In this document: positions 55,054-64,000 of the stretch, piece by piece
How positions within the stretch are numbered: the stretch's first letter is position 1
Layout: the number at the start of each line of letters is the position of its first letter
Assembly: GCF_003003275.1 (NCBI RefSeq)
Contig: NZ_PVTO01000003.1
Span: 116,171 to 180,170 of the forward strand
Source: Alkalibacterium olivapovliticus
Lineage (GTDB): Bacteria; Bacillota; Bacilli; Lactobacillales; Carnobacteriaceae_A
Direction of reading: 5' to 3'
Length of the DNA stretch: 64,000 nucleotides
The notes under the pieces: generated by a model
Seen by the model: only the letters and a program-made list of their open reading frames with translations
Databases searched by the model: none
Told to the model about the DNA's origin: nothing
Position numbers and translations under genes: made by a program

Positions 55054-56463
55054 ATGGATCTGTATCGAGATTTTGCTTTAAAAGTAAAACGCGGAGCTTA
55101 CTGGGGAAAAAATGACAAGGTGATTATTGCTGTATCTGGTGGAGTGGATTCTGTCGTTTTACTGGATCTGGTCAGTCGCCTTCCCGCAGACACCAAACCT
55201 AATATAACTGTCGCACATGTGGATCATCAGTTGAGAGAGGTGTCAGGTGATGATGCACTGTTTGTCAGGTCGCTGGCATTAGAATATGAAGCGGATGTCG
55301 AGATATACAAGTGGTCGAAAGAAGAGCATCCAGGTTCCGGGTTAGAGCAGGCCGGAAGAACCGTTCGCTATGCCTATTTTAAAAGCCTGGCCGAGCGTAT
55401 TGGCAGTGAGGTTCTCCTGACTGCTCATCATAAAGATGATCAGGTAGAAACAGTCTTAATGCGACTGGTCAGAGGGAACTCTCTCAACGCATTGACGGGT
55501 ATAGTACCTGTTCGAAAAGATGAAAATCTGACTATCATCAGACCGCTGCTCCCTTATAGTAAGTCTGAGCTGATCGGCTATGCCGAAAAGCATCAGCTGA
55601 AATGGCGTGAAGATGAGACGAACAAGGCCTCTTATTATACACGCAACCGGTTTAGACAGACGATTATTCCTTTATTAAAAACAGAGAATCCCTCCGTAGA
55701 AGATCACATCATTCGATTCTCTCAAGAGATCCATAGTGTAATGAGCCTCATCACACCACTAATTGAAGAAAAGCGGAAACAGATTGTAGAGGTGAATGAC
55801 CATCAGCTTGTAATTGATAGAGAACCGTATTTAATCCTGGATGATTTTATGCAGGAGAAGGTACTGGCGAGCGCCGTAGCTGAATGGAAAAATGAAGCTG
55901 GTTTTGTATTAACTCAAAAACATCTGACCCTTTTTAGAAACTGGCTTGAAACAGCAGGGCCTAATACGTCCATCGATCTGCCGAACAAGTTGACTGCAAC
56001 AAGAATCTATAATCAATGTACGATTGAGAAGAAACCAGTCGGAAGTGGTCAGTCAGAACCATCTACACAGACTAAGTCATTGGAACCTGGTGAATGGATT
56101 CCGTTGTCAGGTAATAAAGTAGTCGGGCTCCTGCCGTACTCAGATTACTGCACCAGAACACCAGAAGGAGATGAGCACCCGCTATACCTTAATCTAGAGC
56201 CCTCACAGATCCCATTGACGATCAGACATCGACAGGACGGGGACAAAATCAGGGTTAAGGGTATGCACGGGTCGAAAAAAGTAAAGGACATTTTCATTGA
56301 TCAGAAAATTCCAGCCCAGGACCGGAAAAACGCATGGATTATCACAGATGCTCATCAGGAAATTTTGTGGGTCGTCGACTACAAGGAATCCGCATTGTCA
56401 CTTGACCCTATAACTGATACAATAAGCTACGTACTAATTTATTCAGACACCAGTGATCGATAA
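55054..56463 (+). CDS. tilS: tRNA(Ile)-lysidine synthase
   Basis: Modifies C34 of tRNA-Ile(CAU) to lysidine so that it reads AUA; essential in most bacteria. The 469 residues open with the PP-loop VIIAVSGGVDSVVLLDL (SGGVDS), then HVDHQLR, GSGLEQAGRTVRYAYF and TAHHKDDQVETVLMRL. The C-terminal domain ends with RHRQDGDKIRVKGMHGSKKVKDIFIDQKIP (in part). Start ATG with AAGAGGTGA upstream; the open frame begins 11 codons earlier without a site. Followed by hpt and ftsH, the standard order. Confidence 0.96.
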   Translation: MDLYRDFALKVKRGAYWGKNDKVIIAVSGGVDSVVLLDLVSRLPADTKPNITVAHVDHQLREVSGDDALFVRSLALEYEADVEIYKWSKEEHPGSGLEQAGRTVRYAYFKSLAERIGSEVLLTAHHKDDQVETVLMRLVRGNSLNALTGIVPVRKDENLTIIRPLLPYSKSELIGYAEKHQLKWREDETNKASYYTRNRFRQTIIPLLKTENPSVEDHIIRFSQEIHSVMSLITPLIEEKRKQIVEVNDHQLVIDREPYLILDDFMQEKVLASAVAEWKNEAGFVLTQKHLTLFRNWLETAGPNTSIDLPNKLTATRIYNQCTIEKKPVGSGQSEPSTQTKSLEPGEWIPLSGNKVVGLLPYSDYCTRTPEGDEHPLYLNLEPSQIPLTIRHRQDGDKIRVKGMHGSKKVKDIFIDQKIPAQDRKNAWIITDAHQEILWVVDYKESALSLDPITDTISYVLIYSDTSDR

Positions 56464-56499
56464 ACATAATCACTATGAAAGTCGAAGGAGACGATATTA

Positions 56500-57036
56500 A
56501 TGAAAAATGACATTGAAAGTATATTGATTTCAGAAGAAGATATTCAAAAAAAAGTAGTGGAACTGGCTAAAGTGCTGGACGAAGAATATGAAGGGAAAAA
56601 CCCGTTATTAGTGGGCGTATTAAAAGGTGGGCTGCCGTTCATGGCTGATTTAATTAAAAAGATGGAGATCTATCTTGAAATCGACTTTATGGATGTCTCC
56701 AGTTATGGGAATGACACCGTATCTTCCGGAGAAGTTAAAATCCTTAAAGACCTGGATACAAATGTAGAAGGCAGACACGTCCTCTTTGTGGAAGACATCA
56801 TTGATACGGGCGGAACGCTTGCTTACCTGAAAGACCTATTTAAATATAGAAAAGCAGCATCAGTCAAAATCGTTACTATCCTGGATAAGCCATCAGGACG
56901 AAAAATCGATATCAGCGCAGATTGGGTAGGGTTTACTGTACCGCATAAATTTGTCGTCGGATATGGACTGGATTATGCTGAAAATTACCGTAATCTGCCG
57001 TTCATTGGCGTTTTAAAACCTGAAGTCTATCAATAA
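56500..57036 (+). CDS. hpt: Hypoxanthine phosphoribosyltransferase
   Basis: Salvages hypoxanthine and guanine with PRPP. The 178 residues show [16 protein letters not shown], the flexible SSYGND loop, the PRPP-binding [11 protein letters not shown] and [33 protein letters not shown] precedes the ATG. In Firmicutes Hpt can interact with TilS to activate ftsH transcription; the same three genes are consecutive here. Confidence 0.97.
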   Translation: MKNDIESILISEEDIQKKVVELAKVLDEEYEGKNPLLVGVLKGGLPFMADLIKKMEIYLEIDFMDVSSYGNDTVSSGEVKILKDLDTNVEGRHVLFVEDIIDTGGTLAYLKDLFKYRKAASVKIVTILDKPSGRKIDISADWVGFTVPHKFVVGYGLDYAENYRNLPFIGVLKPEVYQ

Positions 57037-57214
57037 TCAAGCGACTATGTGAATGATGTATGGATGTTAGATGAGATTAATCTTTAAATACTGAATCATC
57101 AAACAAAATTCATAGTCAAAGATAGTCAAGTATGGTAACATGATGTGGTATATTATTTTAAGTAAGTACCCTTAAAATGGTGAAATAAAAATTAATTGAT
57201 AGATGGAGGATGAC

Positions 57215-59347
57215 ATGAAGAAGGGATTTTTTAAGAGTGGATTCTTCTACGTCATCGTGTTTCTTGCAGTTATTGGTATTGCAAGTTGGGCGACTGGTGG
57301 CGGTCAGGATCAAGCTTCTGAAGGCGTAAGTTCAACGGAGTTTATCGAGTTTCTAGAAGACGATCGTGTAGAAGAATTTCAGATCCAGCCAACAGCTGGT
57401 GTATATGAAATAAGAGGTAGCTTTCGAGAAGGACAAGCAGTAGAAATTGAGCAGGATCAGACGGTCAATTTATTTGGCGGACTGGACCAGACAGAAGCTG
57501 AACTTTTTACTACTTATATTTTAAGAAATGATAATATTGTAGAAGAAATGTTTTCTTTAGCTCGAGGCAATGATGTCAATATTGTATCAGTTGAAGAACC
57601 GACAACAGGTATCTGGACAAGTTTACTCTTCTCTTTCCTGCCGTTATTGTTATTTGTAGGGTTCATCTACTTTATGATGGGTCAAGCAGGTCAAGGTGGC
57701 GGAGCAGGAGGCGGACGTGGTGTTATGAACTTTGGCAAGTCTAAAGCTAAAGAAAGTGATGCTAAAACAAGTAAAGTCCGTTTCTCTGATGTTGCCGGAG
57801 CCGATGAAGAAAAAGAAGAACTCGTGGAAGTCGTTGAGTTCCTGAAAGATCCAAGACGTTTTGCGAATCTGGGAGCACGTATCCCTGCTGGTGTCTTACT
57901 TGAAGGACCTCCGGGAACAGGGAAAACCTTGCTTGCTAAAGCAGTAGCTGGGGAAGCCGGCGTCCCTTTCTTCTCGATTTCAGGTTCTGAATTCGTAGAA
58001 ATGTTCGTTGGGGTCGGAGCAAGTCGTGTTCGTGACTTGTTTGAGAATGCCAAGAAAACAGCACCGGCTATCATCTTTATAGATGAGATCGATGCGGTCG
58101 GCCGTCAGCGTGGCGCAGGAATGGGTGGAGGACACGATGAACGTGAACAAACCCTGAATCAGCTGCTAGTTGAGATGGATGGATTTACTGGTAATGAAGG
58201 AGTTATCGTCATTGCTGCAACAAACAGACAGGATGTTCTGGATCCAGCGCTGCTGAGACCAGGCCGTTTTGACAGACGTATTATGGTTGGTCGTCCGGAT
58301 GTCAAAGGGCGTGAAGCCATTCTTAAAGTTCACTCCAAGAACAAACCGCTGTCTCCAGATGTAGACTTGAAAGTCATTGCAAGACAAACACCTGGTTTCG
58401 CTGGTGCGGATCTTGAAAACTTACTGAACGAAGCTGCATTAGTTGCTGCCAGACGCGACAGTAAAGCAATCGAAGCAATGGATCTGGATGAAGCACATGA
58501 CCGAGTGATTGCAGGACCGGCTAAGAAGGACCGCGTCATATCGGAAACAGAACGTGGAATGGTTGCGTATCATGAAGCTGGACATACGATAGTTGGTTTA
58601 GTGTTGAGTGATGCTCGAATCGTTCACAAAGTAACAATCGTTCCTCGAGGTCGTGCGGGTGGTTATGCCATCATGCTGCCTAAAGAAGATCGATTCCTGA
58701 TGACTAAGAAAGAATTATTCGAACAGATTGTTGGCTTACTGGGTGGACGTGTGGCTGAAGAAATCATCTACAATTCACAATCCAGTGGAGCATCGAATGA
58801 CTTCCAGCAGGCAACACAAATTGCCCGCAGCATGGTAACTGAATACGGTATGAGTGATTTGCTTGGACCGGTTCAATATGAAGGTGGCGGACAGGTATTC
58901 CTAGGAAGAGATTATTCTCAATCCAAAGCATACTCTGAGCAATTCGCTTACCAGATTGACCAGGAAGTTCTCCGCATTCTGAATGAAGGACATGCAGAAG
59001 CTAAACGCATTATTGAAGAACATAAAGATGCGCATGAACTGATTGCACAGAAACTGCTTGAAGTTGAAACTCTTGATGAGCAACAAATCAAATCATTGTT
59101 TGAACAAGGGGAGATGCCTTCTAAAGAAGCAGAGAAATCGTCTGAGTTTCCTCGTGAAAATGATGAAGAGATTATTCCTGAAGAAGCGGATCGTGATCCT
59201 GAAGAAGAACCCGTAGGAACATCTTTTGAAGAAATCAGAGAAGCAAGAGAGAAGAAAGAAAGAGAACGTGAAAAACGTTTTGAAGAACAGCAGTCAGAGT
59301 CAGACGAAAGTGAAGAAACTGATACTGATAAGAAACCTGAAGAGTAA
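57215..59347 (+). CDS. ftsH: ATP-dependent zinc metalloprotease FtsH
   Basis: Membrane AAA+ protease degrading misassembled membrane proteins and regulators. The 710 residues have an N-terminal helix, an extracytoplasmic domain (~30-130), a second helix ([19 protein letters not shown]), a Gly-rich linker, the AAA domain with GPPGTGKT from Gly231 and [12 protein letters not shown], the [24 protein letters not shown] (parts), and the protease motif HEAGH (His453-His457). A very acidic Glu/Lys tail follows residue ~640. The ATG is set by GGAGG 5 nt upstream. A terminator follows. Confidence 0.98.
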   Translation: MKKGFFKSGFFYVIVFLAVIGIASWATGGGQDQASEGVSSTEFIEFLEDDRVEEFQIQPTAGVYEIRGSFREGQAVEIEQDQTVNLFGGLDQTEAELFTTYILRNDNIVEEMFSLARGNDVNIVSVEEPTTGIWTSLLFSFLPLLLFVGFIYFMMGQAGQGGGAGGGRGVMNFGKSKAKESDAKTSKVRFSDVAGADEEKEELVEVVEFLKDPRRFANLGARIPAGVLLEGPPGTGKTLLAKAVAGEAGVPFFSISGSEFVEMFVGVGASRVRDLFENAKKTAPAIIFIDEIDAVGRQRGAGMGGGHDEREQTLNQLLVEMDGFTGNEGVIVIAATNRQDVLDPALLRPGRFDRRIMVGRPDVKGREAILKVHSKNKPLSPDVDLKVIARQTPGFAGADLENLLNEAALVAARRDSKAIEAMDLDEAHDRVIAGPAKKDRVISETERGMVAYHEAGHTIVGLVLSDARIVHKVTIVPRGRAGGYAIMLPKEDRFLMTKKELFEQIVGLLGGRVAEEIIYNSQSSGASNDFQQATQIARSMVTEYGMSDLLGPVQYEGGGQVFLGRDYSQSKAYSEQFAYQIDQEVLRILNEGHAEAKRIIEEHKDAHELIAQKLLEVETLDEQQIKSLFEQGEMPSKEAEKSSEFPRENDEEIIPEEADRDPEEEPVGTSFEEIREAREKKEREREKRFEEQQSESDESEETDTDKKPEE

Positions 59348-59354
59348 TAGGCAT

Positions 59355-59391
59355 AGAAGAGGAGGGGTATTACTAGCCCTCCTCTTCTTTC
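59355..59391 (+). terminator. Terminator of ftsH
   Basis: AGAAGAGGAGGG and CCCTCCTCTTCT form a perfect 12-bp stem around TATTACTAG-type loop bases, then TT. Confidence 0.92.
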
Positions 59392-59446
59392 CATGTAAAA
59401 TAGAGAAGACAAGGGAACTTAAACTGATATAAAGGTAGTGAATAGC

Positions 59447-60328
59447 GTGTCGGATAAATTAATAAAAGCTTTAGGATACGATGATCAAATTAGAGTTTAT
59501 GTGATCGATGCAACAGATATGGTAAAAGAAGCACAACAGAAACATGACTCGTGGTGTGCAGCAACTGCTGCATTAGGTAGAGCAATGGTGGGGACAACAC
59601 TTTTGGGCGCTACCTTAAAAGGCGAGGAAAAGCTGACGGTCCGTATCGAAGGTAATGGCCCCGTCGGGTATCTTTTGGTGGACAGCAACGGAAAAGGAGA
59701 AACCAAAGGGTACATTAAGTACCCGGAAGTCGATCTTCCATTAAATGAAAAAGGCAAGATAGATGTTAAAGGGGCTGTTGGGTCAGAAGGTATGCTGACT
59801 GTTAGTAAAGACCTCGGAATGAAAAAACCGTTTGTTGGTCAGGTGCCACTAGTCAGTGGAGAGCTTGGAGAAGACTTCACTTATTACATGGCGGCTTCAG
59901 AACAAGTACCGTCTGCGATAGGGCTGTCTGTCCTGGTCAATCCTGATAATACGGTTCAAGCAGCCGGTGGATTTATGATACAGGTCCTTCCAAATGCGGA
60001 AGAAGAAACAATCAAAGCGGTAGAAGATGCGATTGCTGAGCTGCCGTTAGTCTCTCATCTTATGGATCAGGGAGAGACACCTGAAAAGATCTTAGATCGC
60101 TTAGTTAAAGGAAATAATGCCAGAATACTTGAAACAATGCCTGTCGTCTTCAAGTGTGACTGCTCGAAGGAGCGGTTTAAAGATGCTATTGTGACGCTTG
60201 GTGAACAGGAAATACAGGAAATGATCGATGAAGATCATGGAGCAGATGCTGTATGCCATTTTTGCCGTTCAACGTATCATTTTGATGAAAAAGAACTTGA
60301 ACACCTGATCGAAGAAACAAAAAGTTAA
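59447..60328 (+). CDS. hslO: Redox-regulated chaperone Hsp33
   Basis: Holdase activated by oxidation and heat, protecting proteins during oxidative stress. The 293 residues show HDSWCAATAALGRAM near the start, GPVGYLLVDSNG, and the C-terminal redox switch with four zinc-binding Cys: CDC (237, 239) and CHFC (270, 273). The GTG giving MSDKLIKAL is preferred because relatives start there; a GTG three codons earlier is nearly on the AAAGG site. Conserved position between ftsH and lysS; the cysK and dus genes sometimes found between them are absent. Confidence 0.95.
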   Translation: MSDKLIKALGYDDQIRVYVIDATDMVKEAQQKHDSWCAATAALGRAMVGTTLLGATLKGEEKLTVRIEGNGPVGYLLVDSNGKGETKGYIKYPEVDLPLNEKGKIDVKGAVGSEGMLTVSKDLGMKKPFVGQVPLVSGELGEDFTYYMAASEQVPSAIGLSVLVNPDNTVQAAGGFMIQVLPNAEEETIKAVEDAIAELPLVSHLMDQGETPEKILDRLVKGNNARILETMPVVFKCDCSKERFKDAIVTLGEQEIQEMIDEDHGADAVCHFCRSTYHFDEKELEHLIEETKS

Positions 60329-60429
60329 CAAGGATAATGGGGACCAGTCTCTGATTCTTCTTTAAGAGAACCGGAAGATATGGTAATATTATTCAGAATG
60401 AAAGAATGCAGAGTCATTCTTTGAAGTGA

Positions 60430-61974
<1,545 letters not shown>

Positions 61975-61979
61975 ATGTT

Positions 61980-62023
61980 AAAAGCATGAAGGTGAGAGAA
62001 TGATTCTGACTTTCATGCTTTTT
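61980..62023 (+). terminator. Terminator of lysS
   Basis: AAAAGCATGAA and TTCATGCTTTT form an 11-bp stem around a 20-nt loop, ending in T and A. Confidence 0.85.
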
Positions 62024-62108
62024 AATTCTTTATTCTCGTAATTATTCCTAAATTTATATACTATGATAGTAGTAAGATGACTGAAAGTGAGAGGAAGAAG
62101 GAGATAAT

Positions 62109-63410
62109 ATGAAAAAATCAAGATGGATGAATTTTCTGGGAGGAACAGATTTACTCTTTACCCTAGTTGCAGTGATTTTACTGGGGATTGCGTTTTTCCT
62201 TTTTAACCAGGTCAGTTATATATTTACACCTGTATTAGTTGTTATATCCAATATACTGATGCCATTTGTTATAGCACTATTAATGTATTACCTATTTAAC
62301 CCATTTGTTAATTATCTGGAAAAAAGAAAAGTCAAACGAATATATGGAGTAGGTATATTATTTCTGCTGGTCATTGGACTGTTAGTTGTTGCAGTAGGAG
62401 CTATCTTCCCGTTTCTGCGTGATCAGATCGCCAGCTTTATTGAGAATTTTCCTGACTTTATTGATTCAATCATAGGGACCGTCACAGGATGGGTAGAAAC
62501 ATTACCCTTTGGAGCAGAAATAGAATCGTTTATTGAAGAAGGGGAAACATTTATTGCATCAATCCCTGACAATCTGGATCAGTATCTGACAGACGGTTTT
62601 AGTGGACTATCAACGGTGATGGCTGGAGTAACTAATGTGGTCGTTACAGTCATTACATTTCCTATCATACTGTTTTTCCTTTTAAAAGATGAGAAGCGTT
62701 TTTTCAATGCAGTACTGGGAGTAGTCCCTCCTAAATGGAGAGAAGATCTGATAAGAGTATCATCTGAAATTAACCTTCAAGTTGGGGCTTACGTGAAAGG
62801 GCAGCTGATTATTGCATCCTCAATCGGTGTTATGATGTTTATTGGATTTACTGTCATTGGTCTTGAATATAACGGTGTATTGGCGATTATTGCCGGATTC
62901 ACTTCCATTATTCCATATATTGGACCGACGTTAGCATTCATTCCTGCACTCGTTATTGCATTAATGGATTCATGGTGGATGGTCCTGCAGTTACTTATTG
63001 TATGGGCGGTCGTCCAGTTCATAGATGGAAATCTAATCGAGCCGAACGTAATGGGGAAACAGTTGAACGTTCATCCATTGACTATCATTATTGTATTGCT
63101 GGTCATGGGAGATTTGATTGGATTGTTTGGTCTGATCTTCGGGGTCCCAATCTACGCGATTATAAAAGTCATAGTGGTGCACTTCTTCCAGCAATTCAAG
63201 AAACGGTACAATAAGTACTATGGTGATGTTGATGGAGAATATGATGTCAAGCCAATTGAAGTTGCAATCAGTGGGCAAAAAAGAGAAGATTCTCAATTGA
63301 AGAGAACACTTAACATTGCTCAGTTGAAGAAGAAAAAAGAAAAAGCAAAAATCGAAAAGAAAAAAAATGAAGATGATGAACTATCAAGTGATGATAGTAA
63401 AGACAATTAA
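62109..63410 (+). CDS. AI-2E family transporter (PerM/YdiK-type membrane protein)
   Basis: Polytopic membrane protein of 433 residues with about eight hydrophobic segments. Family landmarks: FTPVLVVISNILMPFVIALL, ITFPIILFFLLKDEKRFF, the long VGAYVKGQLIIA helix, GFTSIIPYIGPTLAFIPA and the late WAVVQFIDGNLIEPNVMGKQLNVHP. The last ~70 residues are a cytoplasmic Lys/Glu tail. Some relatives export autoinducer-2 or act as Na+(Li+)/H+ antiporters, which would suit an alkaliphile, but the substrate cannot be told from sequence. GAAGAAGGAG lies before ATG. Confidence 0.9.
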   Translation: MKKSRWMNFLGGTDLLFTLVAVILLGIAFFLFNQVSYIFTPVLVVISNILMPFVIALLMYYLFNPFVNYLEKRKVKRIYGVGILFLLVIGLLVVAVGAIFPFLRDQIASFIENFPDFIDSIIGTVTGWVETLPFGAEIESFIEEGETFIASIPDNLDQYLTDGFSGLSTVMAGVTNVVVTVITFPIILFFLLKDEKRFFNAVLGVVPPKWREDLIRVSSEINLQVGAYVKGQLIIASSIGVMMFIGFTVIGLEYNGVLAIIAGFTSIIPYIGPTLAFIPALVIALMDSWWMVLQLLIVWAVVQFIDGNLIEPNVMGKQLNVHPLTIIIVLLVMGDLIGLFGLIFGVPIYAIIKVIVVHFFQQFKKRYNKYYGDVDGEYDVKPIEVAISGQKREDSQLKRTLNIAQLKKKKEKAKIEKKKNEDDELSSDDSKDN

Positions 63411-63431
63411 ATTCTATCTTTAAAGCATATA

Positions 63432-63485
63432 AGAAGAGGTTATCGGTCGTTCCTGAGAGGGGAATGGCTGTTAGCCTCTTTTTTC
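63432..63485 (+). terminator. Terminator before the rRNA operon
   Basis: AGAGGTTATCGGTCGTTCC and GGAATGGCTGTTAGCCTCT pair along 19 positions (one mismatch, some G-U), followed by TTTTTT. Confidence 0.92.
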
Positions 63486-63527
63486 TGCAGATGCCTAAAA
63501 TGATTTTCATAAATAACCGAAAAACTG

Positions 63528-63556
63528 TTGACGAAGGAGCGAATACCTGTTAAGAT
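63528..63556 (+). promoter_or_regulatory. rRNA operon promoter P1
   Basis: TTGACG, 17-nt spacer, TAAGAT. Confidence 0.85.
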
Positions 63557-63616
63557 TAATCTCGTTGCTGCAAAACAGTAACAAGTTTTACAAACAGAAA
63601 TTATTTGAAATAAGTA

Positions 63617-63645
63617 TTGACTTTCAGGTGGCAACGATATATACT
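63617..63645 (+). promoter_or_regulatory. rRNA operon promoter P2
   Basis: TTGACT, 17-nt spacer, TATACT, 89 bp downstream of P1. Confidence 0.9.
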
Positions 63646-63718
63646 AAAGTAGTTGTCATAGAGGCAAAGGGAACGCTTACAGAATTAAATTGATTGCGAA
63701 ATTAATTTAAAAAAGATG

Positions 63719-63747
63719 TTGACTCAAAGCTGAACTGATGGTAAGAT
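63719..63747 (+). promoter_or_regulatory. rRNA operon promoter P3
   Basis: TTGACT, 17-nt spacer, TAAGAT, 102 bp downstream of P2. Three strong tandem promoters are typical of rrn operons. Confidence 0.88.
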
Positions 63748-63800
63748 AGTTAAGTTGCTAATAACGCAAAACACATTCAGCAACACCAACCGAACGAGAT

Positions 63801-63927
63801 AGATCTTTGAAAACTGAACAAAGTAGAAACAACCAAATGTGCAAGGGTCTTCGGTCCGTTTAGGGCCGGAGACAACAAACGAGTTAACCTAGTTAACTCA
63901 CAAGCAATACAATGAGCAAGTCAAACT
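63801..63927 (+). other. 16S rRNA leader
   Basis: Contains GATCTTTGAAAACTGAACA (63803-63821), the pre-rRNA leader element common in Lactobacillales, and a hairpin TCTTCGGTCC/GGGCCGGAGA that may serve in antitermination or processing. Confidence 0.7.
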
Positions 63928-64000
63928 TAAAATGAGAGTTTGATCCTGGCTCAGGACGAACGCTGGCGGTATGCCTAATACATGCAAGTCGAACGCTGAA
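63928..64000 (+). rRNA. 16S ribosomal RNA, 5' end (continues beyond window)
   Basis: AGAGTTTGATCCTGGCTCAG at 63935-63954 corresponds to positions 8-27 of E. coli 16S rRNA, so the mature end is near 63928. The following GACGAACGCTGGCGG and CCTAATACATGCAAGTCGAA are diagnostic of bacterial 16S, and the signature is Firmicutes-like. Confidence 0.97.

Noticed and set aside
58948..59412. 154-codon Ser-rich frame opposite ftsH
   Set aside because: It is the complement of the Glu/Lys-rich tail of ftsH; no start site and no protein-like pattern.

Overview
The window looks like a chromosomal segment of a low-to-mid GC member of the Firmicutes, most likely order Lactobacillales in a Carnobacteriaceae-type genus (Alkalibacterium/Marinilactibacillus-like). 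That placement is inference. It rests on the gene order, a T-box tyrS leader, Fur/Zur/PurR-type boxes, sigma-A promoters with 17-nt spacers, several very acidic lipoproteins (suggesting a salty or alkaline habitat), the absence of sporulation genes from a cluster that carries them in Bacillus, and the first ~70 nt of a Lactobacillales-like 16S rRNA at the right edge.

Layout. (1) 1-7.3 kb, sugar catabolism: the 3' end of a class III fructose-1,6-bisphosphatase, kdgA-kdgK for 2-keto-3-deoxygluconate, a GPH-family sugar symporter broken by two 1-nt deletions, and a GH65 maltose phosphorylase. kdgA and the symporter share an identical 12-bp palindrome over their -10 boxes. (2) 7.4-12.5 kb, iron uptake: a Fur-boxed operon with a thioredoxin-reductase-like ferredoxin/flavodoxin reductase, two FecCD permeases, a binding lipoprotein and an ATPase. 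(3) 12.5-20.6 kb: an NAD(P)-binding protein, a secreted DUF1002 protein, a tandem array of 103-bp non-coding repeats, tyrS with its T-box, a GH31 alpha-glucosidase-like enzyme and a Cof-type HAD phosphatase. (4) 20.7-64 kb: the conserved origin-proximal housekeeping order metG-tatD-rnmV-ksgA-veg-ispE-purR-glmU-prs-pth-mfd-yabN-rqcP-divIC-yabR-tilS-hpt-ftsH-hslO-lysS-rrn. Accessory blocks interrupt it: thiW with a TPP riboswitch; a Zur-boxed zinc locus (lipoprotein, znuA, znuC, znuB); a GGDEF protein; pyruvate carboxylase; and a group made of a NusG-II protein, ldh, an S9 peptidase, aspartate 4-decarboxylase, a glutathione peroxidase, an acidic lipoprotein and a zinc-ribbon protein.

How the genes fit together. 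kdgK and kdgA turn KDG into pyruvate and glyceraldehyde-3-phosphate, and the neighbouring fructose bisphosphatase would let such cells refill hexose phosphates. Ldh, Pyc and AspD act around pyruvate, oxaloacetate and aspartate. The iron and zinc loci are each marked by the expected metalloregulator boxes.

Most interesting points: (a) the zinc-binding protein ZnuA carries a ~90-residue beta-rich domain exactly where the His-rich loop normally lies, and the same domain forms the C-terminus of the adjacent separately transcribed lipoprotein, both behind Zur boxes; (b) a precise 4+1 copy array of 103-bp units with internal, mutually exclusive hairpins; (c) the doubly frameshifted symporter beside intact KDG genes; (d) a divergent TPP riboswitch with its terminator in front of thiW.
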